This document shows positions 1 to 8,831 of a stretch of 64,000 bases of DNA, one piece after another. Location: the NCBI GenBank assembly GCA_035471805.1, contig DATIPS010000011.1, positions 1 to 64,000 of the forward strand. Direction: 5' to 3'. Within the stretch, counting starts at the first letter, position 1. Every line of letters starts with the position of its first letter. The stretch is from Acidimicrobiia bacterium. GTDB taxonomy: Bacteria; Actinomycetota; Acidimicrobiia; Spongiisociales; JAHEDJ01. The notes beneath the pieces were generated by a model that was not told where the DNA came from, ran no database searches, and saw only the letters and a list, made by a program, of their open reading frames with translations. Position numbers and translations under genes: made by a program.

Positions 1-267
1 CACCGGATCGGCCGGCAGCGTCGTCGACACGACGGTGGGCGCCGGTTCGTCGACGACGCCCGGCTCCTGATCGCCGAGCGGGGCGACCACGATGACGACG
101 CCGATCGCCACCGCCACCAGCACGGCGAACACCAGCGACAACTCGGCCCGGCGTGGACGGCGGGCTGCCGGTGCCGTCTCCACGACCACGTCCGAGGCGG
201 TCACGGGCTCGACTGCGCCGTCGATGAACGTGGCGAGGTCCGAGAGCTGTCGGTCGAGGTCATACAT
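1..267 (-). CDS. Membrane protein, anti-sigma-like N-terminus (partial)
   Basis: This is the first 89 codons of a gene that runs off the left edge of the window. It starts at the ATG at 267, 8 bp inside the end of the ECF sigma gene, so the two are translationally coupled. The visible product has a polar N-terminus of about 40 residues, a basic patch (RRPRR), one hydrophobic membrane segment at about residues 45-62, and then an extracytoplasmic Pro/Thr/Val-rich stretch. Position and topology fit an anti-sigma factor or a sigma-linked membrane protein. No zinc anti-sigma HxxxCxxC motif is visible, so the anti-sigma role is inferred from context only. Confidence 0.6.
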   Translation of the reverse strand, partial: MYDLDRQLSDLATFIDGAVEPVTASDVVVETAPAARRPRRAELSLVFAVLVAVAIGVVIVVAPLGDQEPGVVDEPAPTVVSTTLPADPV

Positions 268-730
268 CTTTGCTCACCTCCAGCGCGGCGCGGAGTTTCG
301 AGAGCCCGCGCTCGACGTGTTTCTGTGTGCTACTCAGTGAGATGCCGAGCAGTTCGGCAACCTCCTGGTAGGTCCATCCGAAGCCTTTGACGAGCATCAC
401 CGCGGTGCGCTGCCGTTGTGACAGGGCGTCGAGGGCATCGGGCAGCGCCGGCTCGATCCACGGCATCTCGGCATGCTCGGGTCGCGGAAGCCGTCCCGGC
501 CGCCGGAGGAGTCTGCGCCCTTTCGTATGTCCTACCCGGTACAGGTATCCGACCGGATTCTCCATTTCGGCAACACGATCCCAGTGTTCCCATGCCCAGG
601 CGAGTGCTTCTGCCGTCGCCTCCCGCCCCCGGTCGCCGCCCCATCCGGCCACCAGGGCATGACGTAGGCGGGGTTCGGCTTCCCGGACGAATTCGGTGAA
701 AGCATCGGATCTCGTCTGCACTTGCTTCAC
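260..730 (-). CDS. ECF-type RNA polymerase sigma factor
   Basis: A 156-residue protein of normal ECF length. The N-terminal half is a sigma-2-like helical region (about residues 10-80, with AWAWEHWDRV and a basic RRLLRRPGR end). The C-terminal half is a sigma-4 helix-turn-helix (about residues 100-150, with QRQRTAVMLVKGFGWTY then EVAELLGISLSSTQKHVERG). It should direct core RNA polymerase to a small extracytoplasmic-stress-type regulon. The start is GTG at 730 with a GGGAG box 4 nt upstream. The next gene overlaps its stop by 8 bp and encodes a one-TM protein, the usual sigma/anti-sigma arrangement. The regulated stress cannot be read from the sequence. Confidence 0.88.
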   Translation of the reverse strand: MKQVQTRSDAFTEFVREAEPRLRHALVAGWGGDRGREATAEALAWAWEHWDRVAEMENPVGYLYRVGHTKGRRLLRRPGRLPRPEHAEMPWIEPALPDALDALSQRQRTAVMLVKGFGWTYQEVAELLGISLSSTQKHVERGLSKLRAALEVSKDV

Positions 731-818
731 TGGTCTCCCGCTTCCTCCTCACCCTATAGAGCAAAGAGCGACGGGTTCTTATGACCGCGGACTTTCGTTG
801 TGCAGACGGAATGGCGGC

Positions 819-1919
819 CTAGCGCTCCATCTGCTCCCGGATATTCTCCAACAGCTCAAGGTACGACACGACGAACTTGTCGACGCCCTCGTCTTCGAGC
901 ACCTGGACAACGTCGTCGTAGTCGACACCGGCTGCGCTGAGGTCTCCGAGAACGCTCAGCGCGTCGGCTATCTCTCCGGTTCCGAACGGCCGCGGATGGA
1001 GGCTTCCGTGGTCACGGTAGGCGTCGATGGTCGACAGCGGCATCGTGTTGACCGTGTTACCCACAATCAGCGGTTCGACGTAGAGCAGGTCGTCGTAATC
1101 CGGGTTCTTGGTGCTGGTGCTTGCCCACAGCGGTCGCTGAAGCTGAGTGCCCTCAGCCGCCAGAGCATTCCAGCGATCGCCGGCGAAGATCTCCAGAAAG
1201 GCGCCGTAGGCGGCCCGGGCGTTGGCTACGGCGGTCCTGCCTCTCAAGGCGAGAGCGTCCGCAGTTCCTACTGCTTCGAGCCGGCCGTCGACCTCGCCGT
1301 CGAACCGCGACACGAAGAACGACGCCACGGATGCCACCCCCGTCGGATCGCCCCCACTCTCGAGTAGCCGCTCAACCCCCCGTAGGTATGCCTCGGTCAC
1401 GGCCCGGTAGCGATCTAGAGAGAAGATCAGTGTCACATTGACCGAGATCCCCTCGGAGATCAGCTGCTCAACGGCGGGCAACCCGGCTCTAGTCGCCGGC
1501 ACTTTGATCAGGAGGTTTTGTCGGTCCACTCGCCGCCACCAGGAACGCGCGTCGGCGATGGTGGCGGCCGTGTCGTGGGCGAGTTCCGGAGATACCTCCA
1601 CCGAGACATGGCCGTCGAGTCTCCCGCTCTTCGCCCATACGGGTAGAAGAACATCGCAGGCATCCTGAATATCGCGCTTCACCAACTCGATGTAGACGGC
1701 CTCGGTGCTCGCTCCATCGGCTGCCAACTGGCGGATGACGTCGTCGTAGTCCGTCGATTTGGTGATGGCGTTGGCGAAGATGGTCGGGTTAGACGTGACC
1801 CCGCTGATACCGTCCTCATCGATCAGCTTCCTGAGGTCGCCGTTCTCGAGCATGGCCCTCGAGACCTGATCGGACCAGACGCTTTGATTCAGTGAGGATA
1901 TGGCATGGAGAGAGGACAT
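819..1919 (-). CDS. tal: Transaldolase
   Basis: A 366-residue transaldolase of the long actinobacterial type. It carries the N-terminal family motif [10 protein letters not shown] and the Schiff-base lysine in NLLIKVPAT near residue 140. The late motif [14 protein letters not shown] and a C-terminal alpha/beta-barrel closure are also present. It transfers dihydroxyacetone units between sedoheptulose-7-P and glyceraldehyde-3-P in the non-oxidative pentose phosphate pathway, in the cytoplasm. It is a single gene divergent from the B12-domain gene, with no transketolase or zwf neighbour here. A second, more divergent transaldolase lies at 62251-63345. Confidence 0.92.
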   Translation of the reverse strand: MSSLHAISSLNQSVWSDQVSRAMLENGDLRKLIDEDGISGVTSNPTIFANAITKSTDYDDVIRQLAADGASTEAVYIELVKRDIQDACDVLLPVWAKSGRLDGHVSVEVSPELAHDTAATIADARSWWRRVDRQNLLIKVPATRAGLPAVEQLISEGISVNVTLIFSLDRYRAVTEAYLRGVERLLESGGDPTGVASVASFFVSRFDGEVDGRLEAVGTADALALRGRTAVANARAAYGAFLEIFAGDRWNALAAEGTQLQRPLWASTSTKNPDYDDLLYVEPLIVGNTVNTMPLSTIDAYRDHGSLHPRPFGTGEIADALSVLGDLSAAGVDYDDVVQVLEDEGVDKFVVSYLELLENIREQMER

Positions 1920-1927
1920 GGACCACA

Positions 1928-1955
1928 GGGTACCCGGTACCGGGTGCCGGGTACC
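1928..1955. repeat. Iterated GGTACC-rich palindromic element
   Basis: The spacer between the divergent transaldolase and B12-domain genes holds three GGTACC hexamers separated by CCGG/GGGTGCC spacers, so several overlapping inverted repeats can form. It lies immediately upstream of the transaldolase start codon on the minus strand. It could be a regulator site or simply low-complexity sequence. No matching element was seen elsewhere in the window. Confidence 0.35.
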
Positions 1956-2020
1956 AGGACGTCGACCACGCTCGCCCGCACGACCGCCGGGGCCATGCGA
2001 TCAATGGCTATCCTCCCCTC

Positions 2021-2413
2021 ATGCCACGCAGGATCCTGATCGCCAAGCCCGGCCTCGACGGCCACGATCGGGGTGCCAAGGTCATCGCCAGAGCGCTGCG
2101 TGATGCCGGACACGAGGTGATCTACTCGGGGCTGCATCAAACGCCCGACCAGATCGTCGAGACCGCCATCCAGGAGGACGTCGACGCCATCGGGCTCTCC
2201 GTTCTTTCCGGCGCCCACATGACCCTGTTCCCCCGGGTAGTGGAGATTCTCCGCCAGCGAGACATAGACGACATCGTCGTGTTCGGCGGCGGGATCGTTC
2301 CGGATGAAGACATACCCAAGCTCAAGCAAGCGGGCCTGGCCGAGATATTCACGCCGGGCGCCCCGCTGTCGGCGATCACCGACTGGGTTGCCAACAACAT
2401 CCCCGAACGCTGA
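2021..2413 (+). CDS. B12-binding small subunit, methylmalonyl-CoA mutase C-terminal domain
   Basis: A 130-residue stand-alone cobalamin-binding Rossmann domain. The base-off/His-on signature DGHDRG is at residues 13-18, with His15 the lower axial ligand. The GLSVLSG loop and VVFGGG turn that hold the nucleotide tail are present. In the family this domain is either fused to the catalytic barrel of MutB or is a separate small subunit; here it is separate and no large subunit is nearby. Placement just before succinyl-CoA synthetase fits propionate use (methylmalonyl-CoA to succinyl-CoA to succinate). The ATG at 2021 was chosen because domain homology begins at once. Upstream in-frame residues are read-through of the GGTACC spacer. 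Confidence 0.85.
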   Translation: MPRRILIAKPGLDGHDRGAKVIARALRDAGHEVIYSGLHQTPDQIVETAIQEDVDAIGLSVLSGAHMTLFPRVVEILRQRDIDDIVVFGGGIVPDEDIPKLKQAGLAEIFTPGAPLSAITDWVANNIPER

Positions 2414-2493
2414 GGCGTCCGACCGTCCGCATCGAGGGTATTGGTCTCGGAATGTGAGGGTGGGACCGGTTCAAGCCGAAAACTGGAACGGAT

Positions 2494-3717
2494 ATGAAGA
2501 TCCACGAATATCAAGCAAAGCAGCTGATGGCGGCGCGGGGGATTGCGGTCCCCGAAGGCGTCGCAGTCACCACCGTCGCCGAAGCGGTCGGCGCGGCCAG
2601 GTCATTGATCGAAAGCACCGGGAATCCGGTCGTAGTGGTCAAGTCGCAGATTCATGCAGGCGGGCGCGGCAAGGGGCGCTTCAAGGAGCACCCGGACGTT
2701 GCCGGGGTCAACGTCGTCCTCGACGGTATCGACGGCGGAATCGAAGCGGCCGAAGAGCAGGTCCGGCACCTGGCCTCTCGAATGCTGCGGTCGACTCTCG
2801 TCACCATTCAGACGGGCGAAGAGGGCAAGCAGGTCAACCACCTGTACGTCGAGCAGGGGATCGATATCGCCCGGGAGCTCTACCTCTCCGTGCTGCTCGA
2901 TCGGGGCGTTTCGCGCAACATCGTCATGGCCTCCACCGAGGGCGGGATGGAGATCGAAAAGGTTGCCGAAGAGACCCCCGAACTGATCCTGCGCGAAACC
3001 ATCGATCCCGCCATCGGGCTCGCCCCCTTCCAGGCTGCCCGACTCGGATACGGGCTGGACCTCGAGGGCGATGCGCATCGCAACTTCGTGAAATTCGTCG
3101 CGGCGCTCAGTGAACTGGCAGTCGAACTCGACACCGATCTCATCGAGATCAACCCGCTGGTGATCACCACCGACGGACGGGTCATGGCACTCGACGGCAA
3201 GATGGCCTTCGACGACAGCGGCCTCTTCCGGCATTCGGAAGTCGAGGAGATGCGCGACGAGTCGGAGGAAGACCCGGCCGAGCTCGAAGCCAAAGCCGTC
3301 GGCCTTTCTTACATCAAGCTCGACGGAACGATCGGGTGTCTGGTCAACGGGGCCGGACTGGCGATGGCCACGATGGACACGATCAAGCATGTGGGCGGTG
3401 AGCCGGCCAACTTCCTCGACGTGGGCGGGGGCGCAGACGCCGACCAGGTTGCTGCCGGGTTCCGCATCATCACCCGCGACCCCAACGTGAAGGGGATCTT
3501 CGTCAACATCTTCGGCGGCATCATGCGCTGCGACGTGATCGCCTCCGGTGTCGTGCAGGCCGTCAAGGAGGTCGGGCTCGAGGTTCCGCTGGTCGTTCGC
3601 CTCGAGGGCACCAACGTCGAGGAGGGCCGGCGGATCATCGAAGAGTCCGATGTGGACGTCGTGTCTGCCGTCGACATGAAGGACGGCGCGGAGAAGATCG
3701 TGGAGTTGGCCAAGTGA
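2494..3717 (+). CDS. sucC: Succinyl-CoA synthetase beta subunit (ADP/GDP-forming)
   Basis: A 407-residue protein that begins with the family signature [11 protein letters not shown]. It has an N-terminal ATP-grasp fold ([12 protein letters not shown] nucleotide region near residue 53) and a C-terminal CoA-ligase domain ([11 protein letters not shown], then [11 protein letters not shown]). With SucD it interconverts succinyl-CoA and succinate with substrate-level phosphorylation in the TCA cycle. The sucD start overlaps its stop as GTGA, so the two are co-translated. The ribosome-binding site is weak (GGA about 6 nt upstream). About 407 residues is slightly longer than the E. coli protein, as usual for actinobacteria. 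Confidence 0.95.
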   Translation: MKIHEYQAKQLMAARGIAVPEGVAVTTVAEAVGAARSLIESTGNPVVVVKSQIHAGGRGKGRFKEHPDVAGVNVVLDGIDGGIEAAEEQVRHLASRMLRSTLVTIQTGEEGKQVNHLYVEQGIDIARELYLSVLLDRGVSRNIVMASTEGGMEIEKVAEETPELILRETIDPAIGLAPFQAARLGYGLDLEGDAHRNFVKFVAALSELAVELDTDLIEINPLVITTDGRVMALDGKMAFDDSGLFRHSEVEEMRDESEEDPAELEAKAVGLSYIKLDGTIGCLVNGAGLAMATMDTIKHVGGEPANFLDVGGGADADQVAAGFRIITRDPNVKGIFVNIFGGIMRCDVIASGVVQAVKEVGLEVPLVVRLEGTNVEEGRRIIEESDVDVVSAVDMKDGAEKIVELAK

Positions 3718-4637
3718 GCATCCTCATCAACAAAGACACCAAGGTCATCGTCCAGGGGCTCGGCAAGACCGGCCAGTTCCACACCGACAAGGCAATCGCC
3801 TACGGGACGCAGATGGTGGGAGCGGTTCATCCCTCGAAGGCCGGGACGACCCATGTCTTCGAGGGAGCGACCGACCACTCGGGCGTGCCGGGCCGGCCGG
3901 ATCGCTACCGGGTGGAGCTGCCGATCTTCTCGTCGGTTCTCGAGGCGATCGAGGAGACGGGGGCCGACGCCAGCGTCGTCTATGTGCCGCCGCCGTTCGC
4001 CGCCGACGCGATCATGGAAGCCGCAGAGTCGGGAATCAAGGTGATCGTGGCCGTCACCGAGGGCGTTCCGGTCGCCGACATGGTGCGCGCCAAACGCTAC
4101 CTGGCGGACAAGGACACCCGGCTGGTCGGGCCGAACTGTCCCGGAGTGATCACCCCGGGCGAGATCAAGATCGGCATCATGCCCGGCTACATCCATCAGC
4201 CGGGCAAGATCGGTGTCATCAGTCGGTCCGGCACCCTCACCTACGAGGCCGTGTACCAGCTGACCAGGCTCGGCCTGGGCCAGACCACCGCCGTCGGTAT
4301 CGGCGGCGACCCGGTCAACGGCACCAACTTTCTCGACATGTTGAAGCAGTTCAACGACGACCCGGACACCGAGGGTGTTGTAATGATCGGCGAGATAGGC
4401 GGCACCGCCGAGGAAGACGCCGCCGAGTGGATCAAGGACAACATGACCAAGCCGGTGGCCGGCTTCATCGCAGGCACCACCGCCCCGGCCGGCAAGCGCA
4501 TGGGACACGCCGGAGCGATCATCTCCGGCGGCAAGGGAACCGCCGCCGCCAAGATCGCCGCCTTGCACGCGGCGGGTATCGAGGTAGCGGAAACCCCGAC
4601 CGACATGGGTACCGCCATGGTCCGGGCCATGGGCTAG
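3714..4637 (+). CDS. sucD: Succinyl-CoA synthetase alpha subunit
   Basis: A 307-residue protein starting at the GTG at 3714, 4 bp inside sucC. The N-terminal CoA-binding Rossmann domain includes [11 protein letters not shown] and [13 protein letters not shown]. The C-terminal ligase domain carries the phosphorylated histidine in [14 protein letters not shown] (His at about 265), which relays phosphate between succinyl phosphate and the nucleotide on SucC. It forms the alpha/beta complex of the TCA-cycle enzyme. Two twin hairpins follow 9 bp after the stop and may end the transcript or protect its 3' end. Confidence 0.95.
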   Translation: MSILINKDTKVIVQGLGKTGQFHTDKAIAYGTQMVGAVHPSKAGTTHVFEGATDHSGVPGRPDRYRVELPIFSSVLEAIEETGADASVVYVPPPFAADAIMEAAESGIKVIVAVTEGVPVADMVRAKRYLADKDTRLVGPNCPGVITPGEIKIGIMPGYIHQPGKIGVISRSGTLTYEAVYQLTRLGLGQTTAVGIGGDPVNGTNFLDMLKQFNDDPDTEGVVMIGEIGGTAEEDAAEWIKDNMTKPVAGFIAGTTAPAGKRMGHAGAIISGGKGTAAAKIAALHAAGIEVAETPTDMGTAMVRAMG

Positions 4638-4645
4638 GAAGACCG

Positions 4646-4694
4646 TTTCTCGGCAATACTGTTGCGCGTGGGGAACACCAGTATTGCCGAGAAA
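4646..4694. repeat. Twin hairpin copy 1 (16-bp stem, 17-nt loop)
   Basis: Perfect 16-bp inverted repeat: TTTCTCGGCAATACTG at 4646-4661 and its complement at 4679-4694, with a 17-nt loop opening TTGCGCGTGGGGA. It is 9 bp after sucD and repeats 60 bp later with the same loop. It could act as a terminator-like barrier after sucCD, but no T-run follows. A REP-type repeat is the main alternative. Confidence 0.75.
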
Positions 4695-4706
4695 ACAGCA
4701 GTCGGA

Positions 4707-4753
4707 TTCTCAGCAATGCTGTTGCGCGTGGGGAGCGACAGTATTGCTGAGAA
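4707..4753. repeat. Twin hairpin copy 2 with compensatory changes
   Basis: Second copy, offset 60 bp: TTCTCAGCAATGCTG at 4707-4721 pairs with 4739-4753, with a 17-nt loop sharing the first 13 bases of copy 1. One stem pair changed from G-C to A-T on both arms. Another changed from A-T to G-T, which still pairs in RNA. The 3' arm ends 13 bp before the ATG of the LysE gene, so this copy sits in its leader. Confidence 0.75.
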
Positions 4754-4766
4754 ACTCTGGGTGTAG

Positions 4767-5366
4767 ATGGACTTCTTGACTATCGGTTTCGGTCTCGGTC
4801 TGGCGGCCGGACTCTCGCCCGGACCGCTGCACATGCTCGTGTTGACCACGTCGATGCAGCGCGGATTGGCAGCCGGGCTCCGGGTGGCGATCGCTCCGTT
4901 GCTGACCGACGTGTTCGTCATCACCGCCGGTTTGCTCACCGTCGGGGCGCTTCCCGACCCAGCCGTTCGGGTGCTGGCCGTCGGTGGCGGCCTCTTCATC
5001 CTCTACCTGGGCGTCGATGCCCTCCGATGGAGATCCGGCGAACGGGAGACTGCCCCGCCCGCCGCGGACCTCCGACGCGGGTTCCTGACCAACCTTCTCA
5101 ATCCGCATCCATGGCTGTTCTGGCTCGGAGTCGGCGGACCGCTCCTCCGGTCTGCCTGGGACGACTCGATCGCTTCGGCGGTCGCCTTCCTCGCCCCCTT
5201 CTACCTGTTGCTGGTCGGTACGAAGGCGCTCCTGGCCGTTGTGGCATCGCGCGGCACCCGCTTCGTCGACAGCGCCTGGTATCGCCGGCTCATCTACGCG
5301 GCCGCCACCGCCTTCATGGGCATGGGAGTCTGGCTGATCGTTGCAGCCGCGGGCGGGACTCTCTGA
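4767..5366 (+). CDS. LysE/RhtB-family amino-acid exporter
   Basis: A 199-residue, very hydrophobic protein with about six membrane segments. It has the LysE-family N-terminal pattern (GLAAGLSPGPLHMLV, then an MQRG loop) and a mid-protein NLLNPHPWLFWLG motif. Members export amino acids or related small polar solutes from the cytoplasm. The ATG at 4767 lies directly after the second hairpin and no clear Shine-Dalgarno sequence is visible, so the hairpin could affect initiation. Length is normal for the family (about 200). The substrate is not predictable. Confidence 0.85.
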   Translation: MDFLTIGFGLGLAAGLSPGPLHMLVLTTSMQRGLAAGLRVAIAPLLTDVFVITAGLLTVGALPDPAVRVLAVGGGLFILYLGVDALRWRSGERETAPPAADLRRGFLTNLLNPHPWLFWLGVGGPLLRSAWDDSIASAVAFLAPFYLLLVGTKALLAVVASRGTRFVDSAWYRRLIYAAATAFMGMGVWLIVAAAGGTL

Positions 5367-5543
5367 CACGTCATCGGGCATCCGGCCGGTCAGGGCAATA
5401 AGATTCGCCCGAGCCGTGGAGGAGGATTGGGTGGAGCAGCTGTGTCCATCCGGCATACGGATTGCCTTCATCGGTCCCGTAGAACGTCTATTCGGTCTCT
5501 CCCAAACCCCCGGGGGTTCGGATGCCGATGAAGGAGTGCCGCT

Positions 5544-6545
5544 GTGAGTACCGATGTCCATGCCCACTGCATCCCGCCCGAGGTCCTGAAGACCCTCGAG
5601 AACGCGCCCGACCGTTTCGGGATCGAGATCGTGCAGGACGGCGATCGCCGGCGGGTAGTCGTTGCCGGGAGAGTGTCGACCGGACCTCTTCGCGATGATC
5701 TGGTCGATGTAGACCGACGGCTGACGGCGATGGATGCGGCCGGCGTCGACGTGCAGATGATCTCCTGTTTCGTCGACCTCACTGCCTACGCCCTCGATGC
5801 GGCTTCCGGGGCCAGGTTCGCGCGGATGTACAACGAGGGTCTGGCAGGACTCGCCGCCGAGTATCCCGATCGGTTTCTCCCGCTTTGCACCGTTCCTCTA
5901 CAGGCGCCGTCGGCGTCCGCTGCCGAGCTGAGGTTCGCCGTCGGTGAACTCGGAATGGCCGGGGTGGAGATAGCGGCAACCGTAGACGGAGCCGAACTCG
6001 ACGACCGGGACCTGGATCCATTCTGGGAGGCAGCCGCAGAGTTGCGATGCCTGGTTCTCATTCACCCGTACAACCCGCTCGCCGGTCGAAACGTCAAGCG
6101 CTATTTCCTGGACAACGCCGTCGGAAGGCCTGCCGAGACGTCCATAGCCGTCGGGCACATGGTCATGGGGGGCGTGTTCGAGCGGTACCCGGACCTTCAG
6201 GTCTGCGTCGTGCACGGAGGGGGCTTCCTTCCCTACCAGGCGGGTCGCCTGGACCGGGCCTATCACGCCAAACCCGGGCTCGCAGCCACCAACCTCTCCC
6301 GGCCACCAAGTGAGTGGCTCAAGAACCTCTATTACGACACCGTCACCCACTCCCCGGAGGTGCTGGCATTCCTCGTGGAGTTCGCAGGCATCGAACATGT
6401 TCTGCTCGGCAGCGACTACCCGTTTGAGATGGGCGACGACGACCCCGTGGCTACGGTGCAGGCCATCCCCGGCCTGACGGCATCAGACCGGGACCTCATA
6501 CTCGACGGGAACGTGCAGAGACTGCTCGCCGGCATCAGGCGTTGA
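5544..6545 (+). CDS. Amidohydrolase-2 / ACMSD-like metal-dependent decarboxylase or hydrolase
   Basis: A 333-residue protein starting at the GTG at 5544, with AAGGAG 7 nt upstream. The metal-binding HxH (DVHAHC, His6 and His8) is at the extreme N-terminus. Further ligands are in LVLIHPYNP and VVHGGGFLPYQ, and a late Asp is in LLGSDYPFEMG, which is the ACMSD/amidohydrolase-2 pattern. Relatives decarboxylate aromatic or muconate semialdehyde acids or hydrolyse C-C or C-N bonds. It is followed 75 bp later by a zinc alcohol dehydrogenase, suggesting a short catabolic unit. The exact substrate is unknown. Confidence 0.82.
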   Translation: MSTDVHAHCIPPEVLKTLENAPDRFGIEIVQDGDRRRVVVAGRVSTGPLRDDLVDVDRRLTAMDAAGVDVQMISCFVDLTAYALDAASGARFARMYNEGLAGLAAEYPDRFLPLCTVPLQAPSASAAELRFAVGELGMAGVEIAATVDGAELDDRDLDPFWEAAAELRCLVLIHPYNPLAGRNVKRYFLDNAVGRPAETSIAVGHMVMGGVFERYPDLQVCVVHGGGFLPYQAGRLDRAYHAKPGLAATNLSRPPSEWLKNLYYDTVTHSPEVLAFLVEFAGIEHVLLGSDYPFEMGDDDPVATVQAIPGLTASDRDLILDGNVQRLLAGIRR

Positions 6546-6620
6546 TCGAACCGAGTTTCTCATGCGATCGATCGAGTATGTCCCGGAAGGACCGGACAAT
6601 GCAGCGGAAGGTGGCCACGA

Positions 6621-7661
6621 ATGACTGATCCCTCGACGATGCGAGCACTCGTGCTTCATGAATTCGGAGGGCCGCTCGTGTTGGAGCAGGTACCGGTGCC
6701 GGTGCCTGGTCCCGACGATGTTCTGCTGCGGGTACGGGCCTGCGCGGTGGACCAGTTCGATCTCACCATCCGGGCGGGTAAACGTGCCAATGCGAAGGTT
6801 CCTCTCGTTCTCGGTCACGAGATCTCGGGGGAGGTCGCCGCGGTGGGGGCCGCCGTTCAGGGCTGGGCAGTCGGCGATCGCGCCGTCTCCACCCTGTACC
6901 TGACCTGCGGACGTTGCAGGAAGTGCCTGGGCGGCCGGGAAACGATCTGCGAGGACTTCCAGGGTTATGTCGGCATCGAGACCCCGGGCGGATACGCCGA
7001 GTACACGACGGTCCCCGCAGCCAACCTCGTGGCACTGCCGGATTCCATAGGTTTTCCCGAGGGATCCGTACTCGCCAACGCAGTGGGCACTCCGTATCAC
7101 GCCTTCACAGAGCGGATGCGTTTGCGCCCGGCCGAGTACGTCATCATCACGGGTGCCGGCGGCGGGGTCGGCATTCACGCAATCCAGGTGGCCAGGGCCA
7201 TGGGGGCCTTCGTGATGGCGGTCGACCTCGGGCAGCAGAAGCTGGATGCGGCCCTGCGCCACGGGGCCAATATCGCCGTTGACCCCGAGGTACAGGACTT
7301 CTCCGAAGTGGCCCGCGAGTGGACCGGCGGTCTTGGAGTTGACGGTGTGCTCGAGCTGGTCGGTCCCGCCACCATGCCGGACAGCCTGAGAGCCCTCGCA
7401 AGGGGCGGCCGGATGGTGATCGTCGGGTCTCACACCGGCCGCGAGTTCCCCCTCAACACCCTCACGATCTATGCCAACGAGTGGGAGATTCTCGGCTCGC
7501 GGAACGTTTCGAAGTCGGAACTCGGCGATGTCGTGGCGATGACCGCGGACGGGATGGTTTCTCCGGTGGTGCGGGCCGGATTCGGGTTGGAGGACGCGGA
7601 AGAGCTTCACCGACTGGTCGCCGCCCGCGAGATCGTCGGGAGGGCGGTAATCGAGCCGTGA
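6621..7661 (+). CDS. Zinc-dependent alcohol dehydrogenase (MDR family)
   Basis: A 346-residue medium-chain dehydrogenase/reductase. The GroES-like N-terminal domain has the catalytic-zinc motif VLGHEISGEV and a structural-zinc lobe CGRCRKCLGGRETIC (about residues 95-110). The Rossmann domain follows with GAGGGVGIHAIQ at about residue 175. It should oxidise an alcohol or reduce an aldehyde or ketone with NAD(P). The putative catalytic Cys is in RACAVDQFDL; the usual CGTD is replaced by CAVDQ, as in several CAA-type subfamilies. It lies 75 bp after the amidohydrolase on the same strand. The physiological substrate cannot be assigned. Confidence 0.88.
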   Translation: MTDPSTMRALVLHEFGGPLVLEQVPVPVPGPDDVLLRVRACAVDQFDLTIRAGKRANAKVPLVLGHEISGEVAAVGAAVQGWAVGDRAVSTLYLTCGRCRKCLGGRETICEDFQGYVGIETPGGYAEYTTVPAANLVALPDSIGFPEGSVLANAVGTPYHAFTERMRLRPAEYVIITGAGGGVGIHAIQVARAMGAFVMAVDLGQQKLDAALRHGANIAVDPEVQDFSEVAREWTGGLGVDGVLELVGPATMPDSLRALARGGRMVIVGSHTGREFPLNTLTIYANEWEILGSRNVSKSELGDVVAMTADGMVSPVVRAGFGLEDAEELHRLVAAREIVGRAVIEP

Positions 7662-7694
7662 ACCCCTGATCTGCAGCGGCCGATGGCGGCACGC

Positions 7695-7723
7695 TTGACA
7701 GGGGACCGGGCTGAGGCAACAAT
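7695..7723 (+). promoter_or_regulatory. Sigma-70-type promoter for the 7777 gene
   Basis: TTGACA at 7695-7700, a 17-bp spacer, then AACAAT at 7718-7723 (4 of 6 matches to TATAAT). The LacI-type operator at 7720-7731 begins inside the -10 box, so a bound repressor would block open-complex formation. Confidence 0.65.
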
Positions 7724-7731
7724 CGTTTGCA
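7720..7731. promoter_or_regulatory. LacI-family operator CAATCGTTTGCA
   Basis: Exact copy of the window's shared operator core CAATCGTTTG, extended by CA. It has the LacI-family central CG with flanking AA and TT half-sites. It overlaps the predicted -10 box of the hydroxyacid dehydrogenase gene at 7777. The probable regulator is the LacI protein encoded at 16412-17449. Confidence 0.8.
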
Positions 7732-7776
7732 GTCGATCCGGGTGCTGCGGTGACCGGAAGGTTGAAAGGGGCATAC

Positions 7777-8721
7777 GTGACCAGGCTCGGATGGATTGGA
7801 ACTGGAAGAATGGGCTTCGCGCTCGCCGAGCGACTGCTCCGTGCGGGACACGATGTTTCGGTGTTCAATCGAACCCGATCCAAGGCCGAACCTCTCGCCG
7901 ACCTGGGTGCCACCGTCGTCGACTCCCCGGCCGATTTAGCCGATCGCGACATCGTTTTCGTTATGGTGGCCGGCCCCGCCGACCTGATCGAAGTAGTGAA
8001 TGGACCGCGCGGCCTCCTCTCACGGACCGATGCAACTCCCCGCATCGTCGTCGACTCCTCAACCGTGTCGGCGGCGGCTTCGGCGGAGGTGCAAGCGGCA
8101 GTTGAAGCAAGGGGTTCGGCCTTGCTGGCCGCTCCGGTCAGCGGCAATCCGCATGTCGTCCGCTCCGGCAAACTGACCTCGGTCGTCTCCGGGCCCCGCC
8201 GGGCCTACGAGGAAGCCGAGCCCTACCTCGCCCTCTACGGATCGAAAGTCACCTACGTCGGCGAAGGAGACTCCGCCCGACTGGTGAAGATCTGTCACAA
8301 CCTCCTGCTCGGCATCTACACCCAGACCCTCGCCGAGATCACGGTGCTGGCCGAGAGAGCCGGTGTGGCGAGGGCGGACTTCCTCGAGTTCATCAACGGG
8401 AGTGTCATGGGCTCGCTTTTCAGCCAGTACAAGACTCCGGCCTTTGTGAATCTCGACATGACCCCGACGTTCACCGGGCATCTCCTTCGCAAGGACTTCG
8501 AGCTGGGCCTCGAAGCCGCCAGGCAGTACAACGTGCCTATGCCTACCTCCGCGCTGGTCCACCAGATCGTGGTTGAGTTGATTAGTAGAGGCATGGGGGA
8601 GGGCGACTTCGCCGCCCTGCTGCAAATGGAGGCAAATGCCGCCGGAATGGAGCTGGTGGCCGAGGGTCGCGAGGTTTCGGATGGCCTTGAACCAGAGCAG
8701 CCTGCTGCGGGCGCCGTTTGA
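7777..8721 (+). CDS. 3-hydroxyisobutyrate dehydrogenase-family NAD(P) oxidoreductase
   Basis: A 314-residue beta-hydroxyacid dehydrogenase. The Rossmann motif GWIGTGRMG is at residues 5-13. The substrate-binding stretch is AAPVSGNPHVV (family DxxVSGG). The catalytic lysine is in LVKICHNLLLG, followed by an all-helical C-terminal domain. It oxidises a 3-hydroxy acid or reduces the matching semialdehyde. I chose the GTG at 7777, with GAAAGGGG 5 nt upstream, over the earlier in-frame GTG at 7750. A promoter and a LacI-type operator lie directly upstream. The M24 gene follows after 110 bp with its own promoter. A homologue is encoded at 44256-45131. Confidence 0.88.
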   Translation: MTRLGWIGTGRMGFALAERLLRAGHDVSVFNRTRSKAEPLADLGATVVDSPADLADRDIVFVMVAGPADLIEVVNGPRGLLSRTDATPRIVVDSSTVSAAASAEVQAAVEARGSALLAAPVSGNPHVVRSGKLTSVVSGPRRAYEEAEPYLALYGSKVTYVGEGDSARLVKICHNLLLGIYTQTLAEITVLAERAGVARADFLEFINGSVMGSLFSQYKTPAFVNLDMTPTFTGHLLRKDFELGLEAARQYNVPMPTSALVHQIVVELISRGMGEGDFAALLQMEANAAGMELVAEGREVSDGLEPEQPAAGAV

Positions 8722-8754
8722 GAATGTCGGCGGGCCGGAGGCGCCGGCTTGTCT

Positions 8755-8783
8755 TTGACAGGTGAGATGCACAGCCACACAAT
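8755..8783 (+). promoter_or_regulatory. Sigma-70-type promoter for the M24/E1 operon
   Basis: TTGACA at 8755-8760, a 17-bp spacer and CACAAT at 8778-8783. The predicted transcript start is about 40 nt before the M24 start at 8832. No copy of the shared operator overlaps it, so this operon may be LacI-independent or served by read-through from 7777. Confidence 0.6.
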
Positions 8784-8831
8784 CCATACGTCTGCCGTCG
8801 GACGTCAAAGCTCATGGGAGAGGATGCTGTA

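Noticed and set aside
3309-4568. 419-codon open frame antisense to sucC and sucD
   Set aside because: sucCD are unambiguous on the plus strand; the antisense product has no recognisable motifs.
5505-5518. Palindrome AACCCCCGGGGGTT before the amidohydrolase gene
   Set aside because: It has no loop and no T-run, so it is not a convincing terminator. It may be incidental GC-rich sequence.
6483-8171. Long (562-codon) open frame on the minus strand
   Set aside because: It lies wholly antisense to the amidohydrolase, Zn-dehydrogenase and hydroxyacid dehydrogenase genes, which have clear family motifs. Such shadows are common at high GC.
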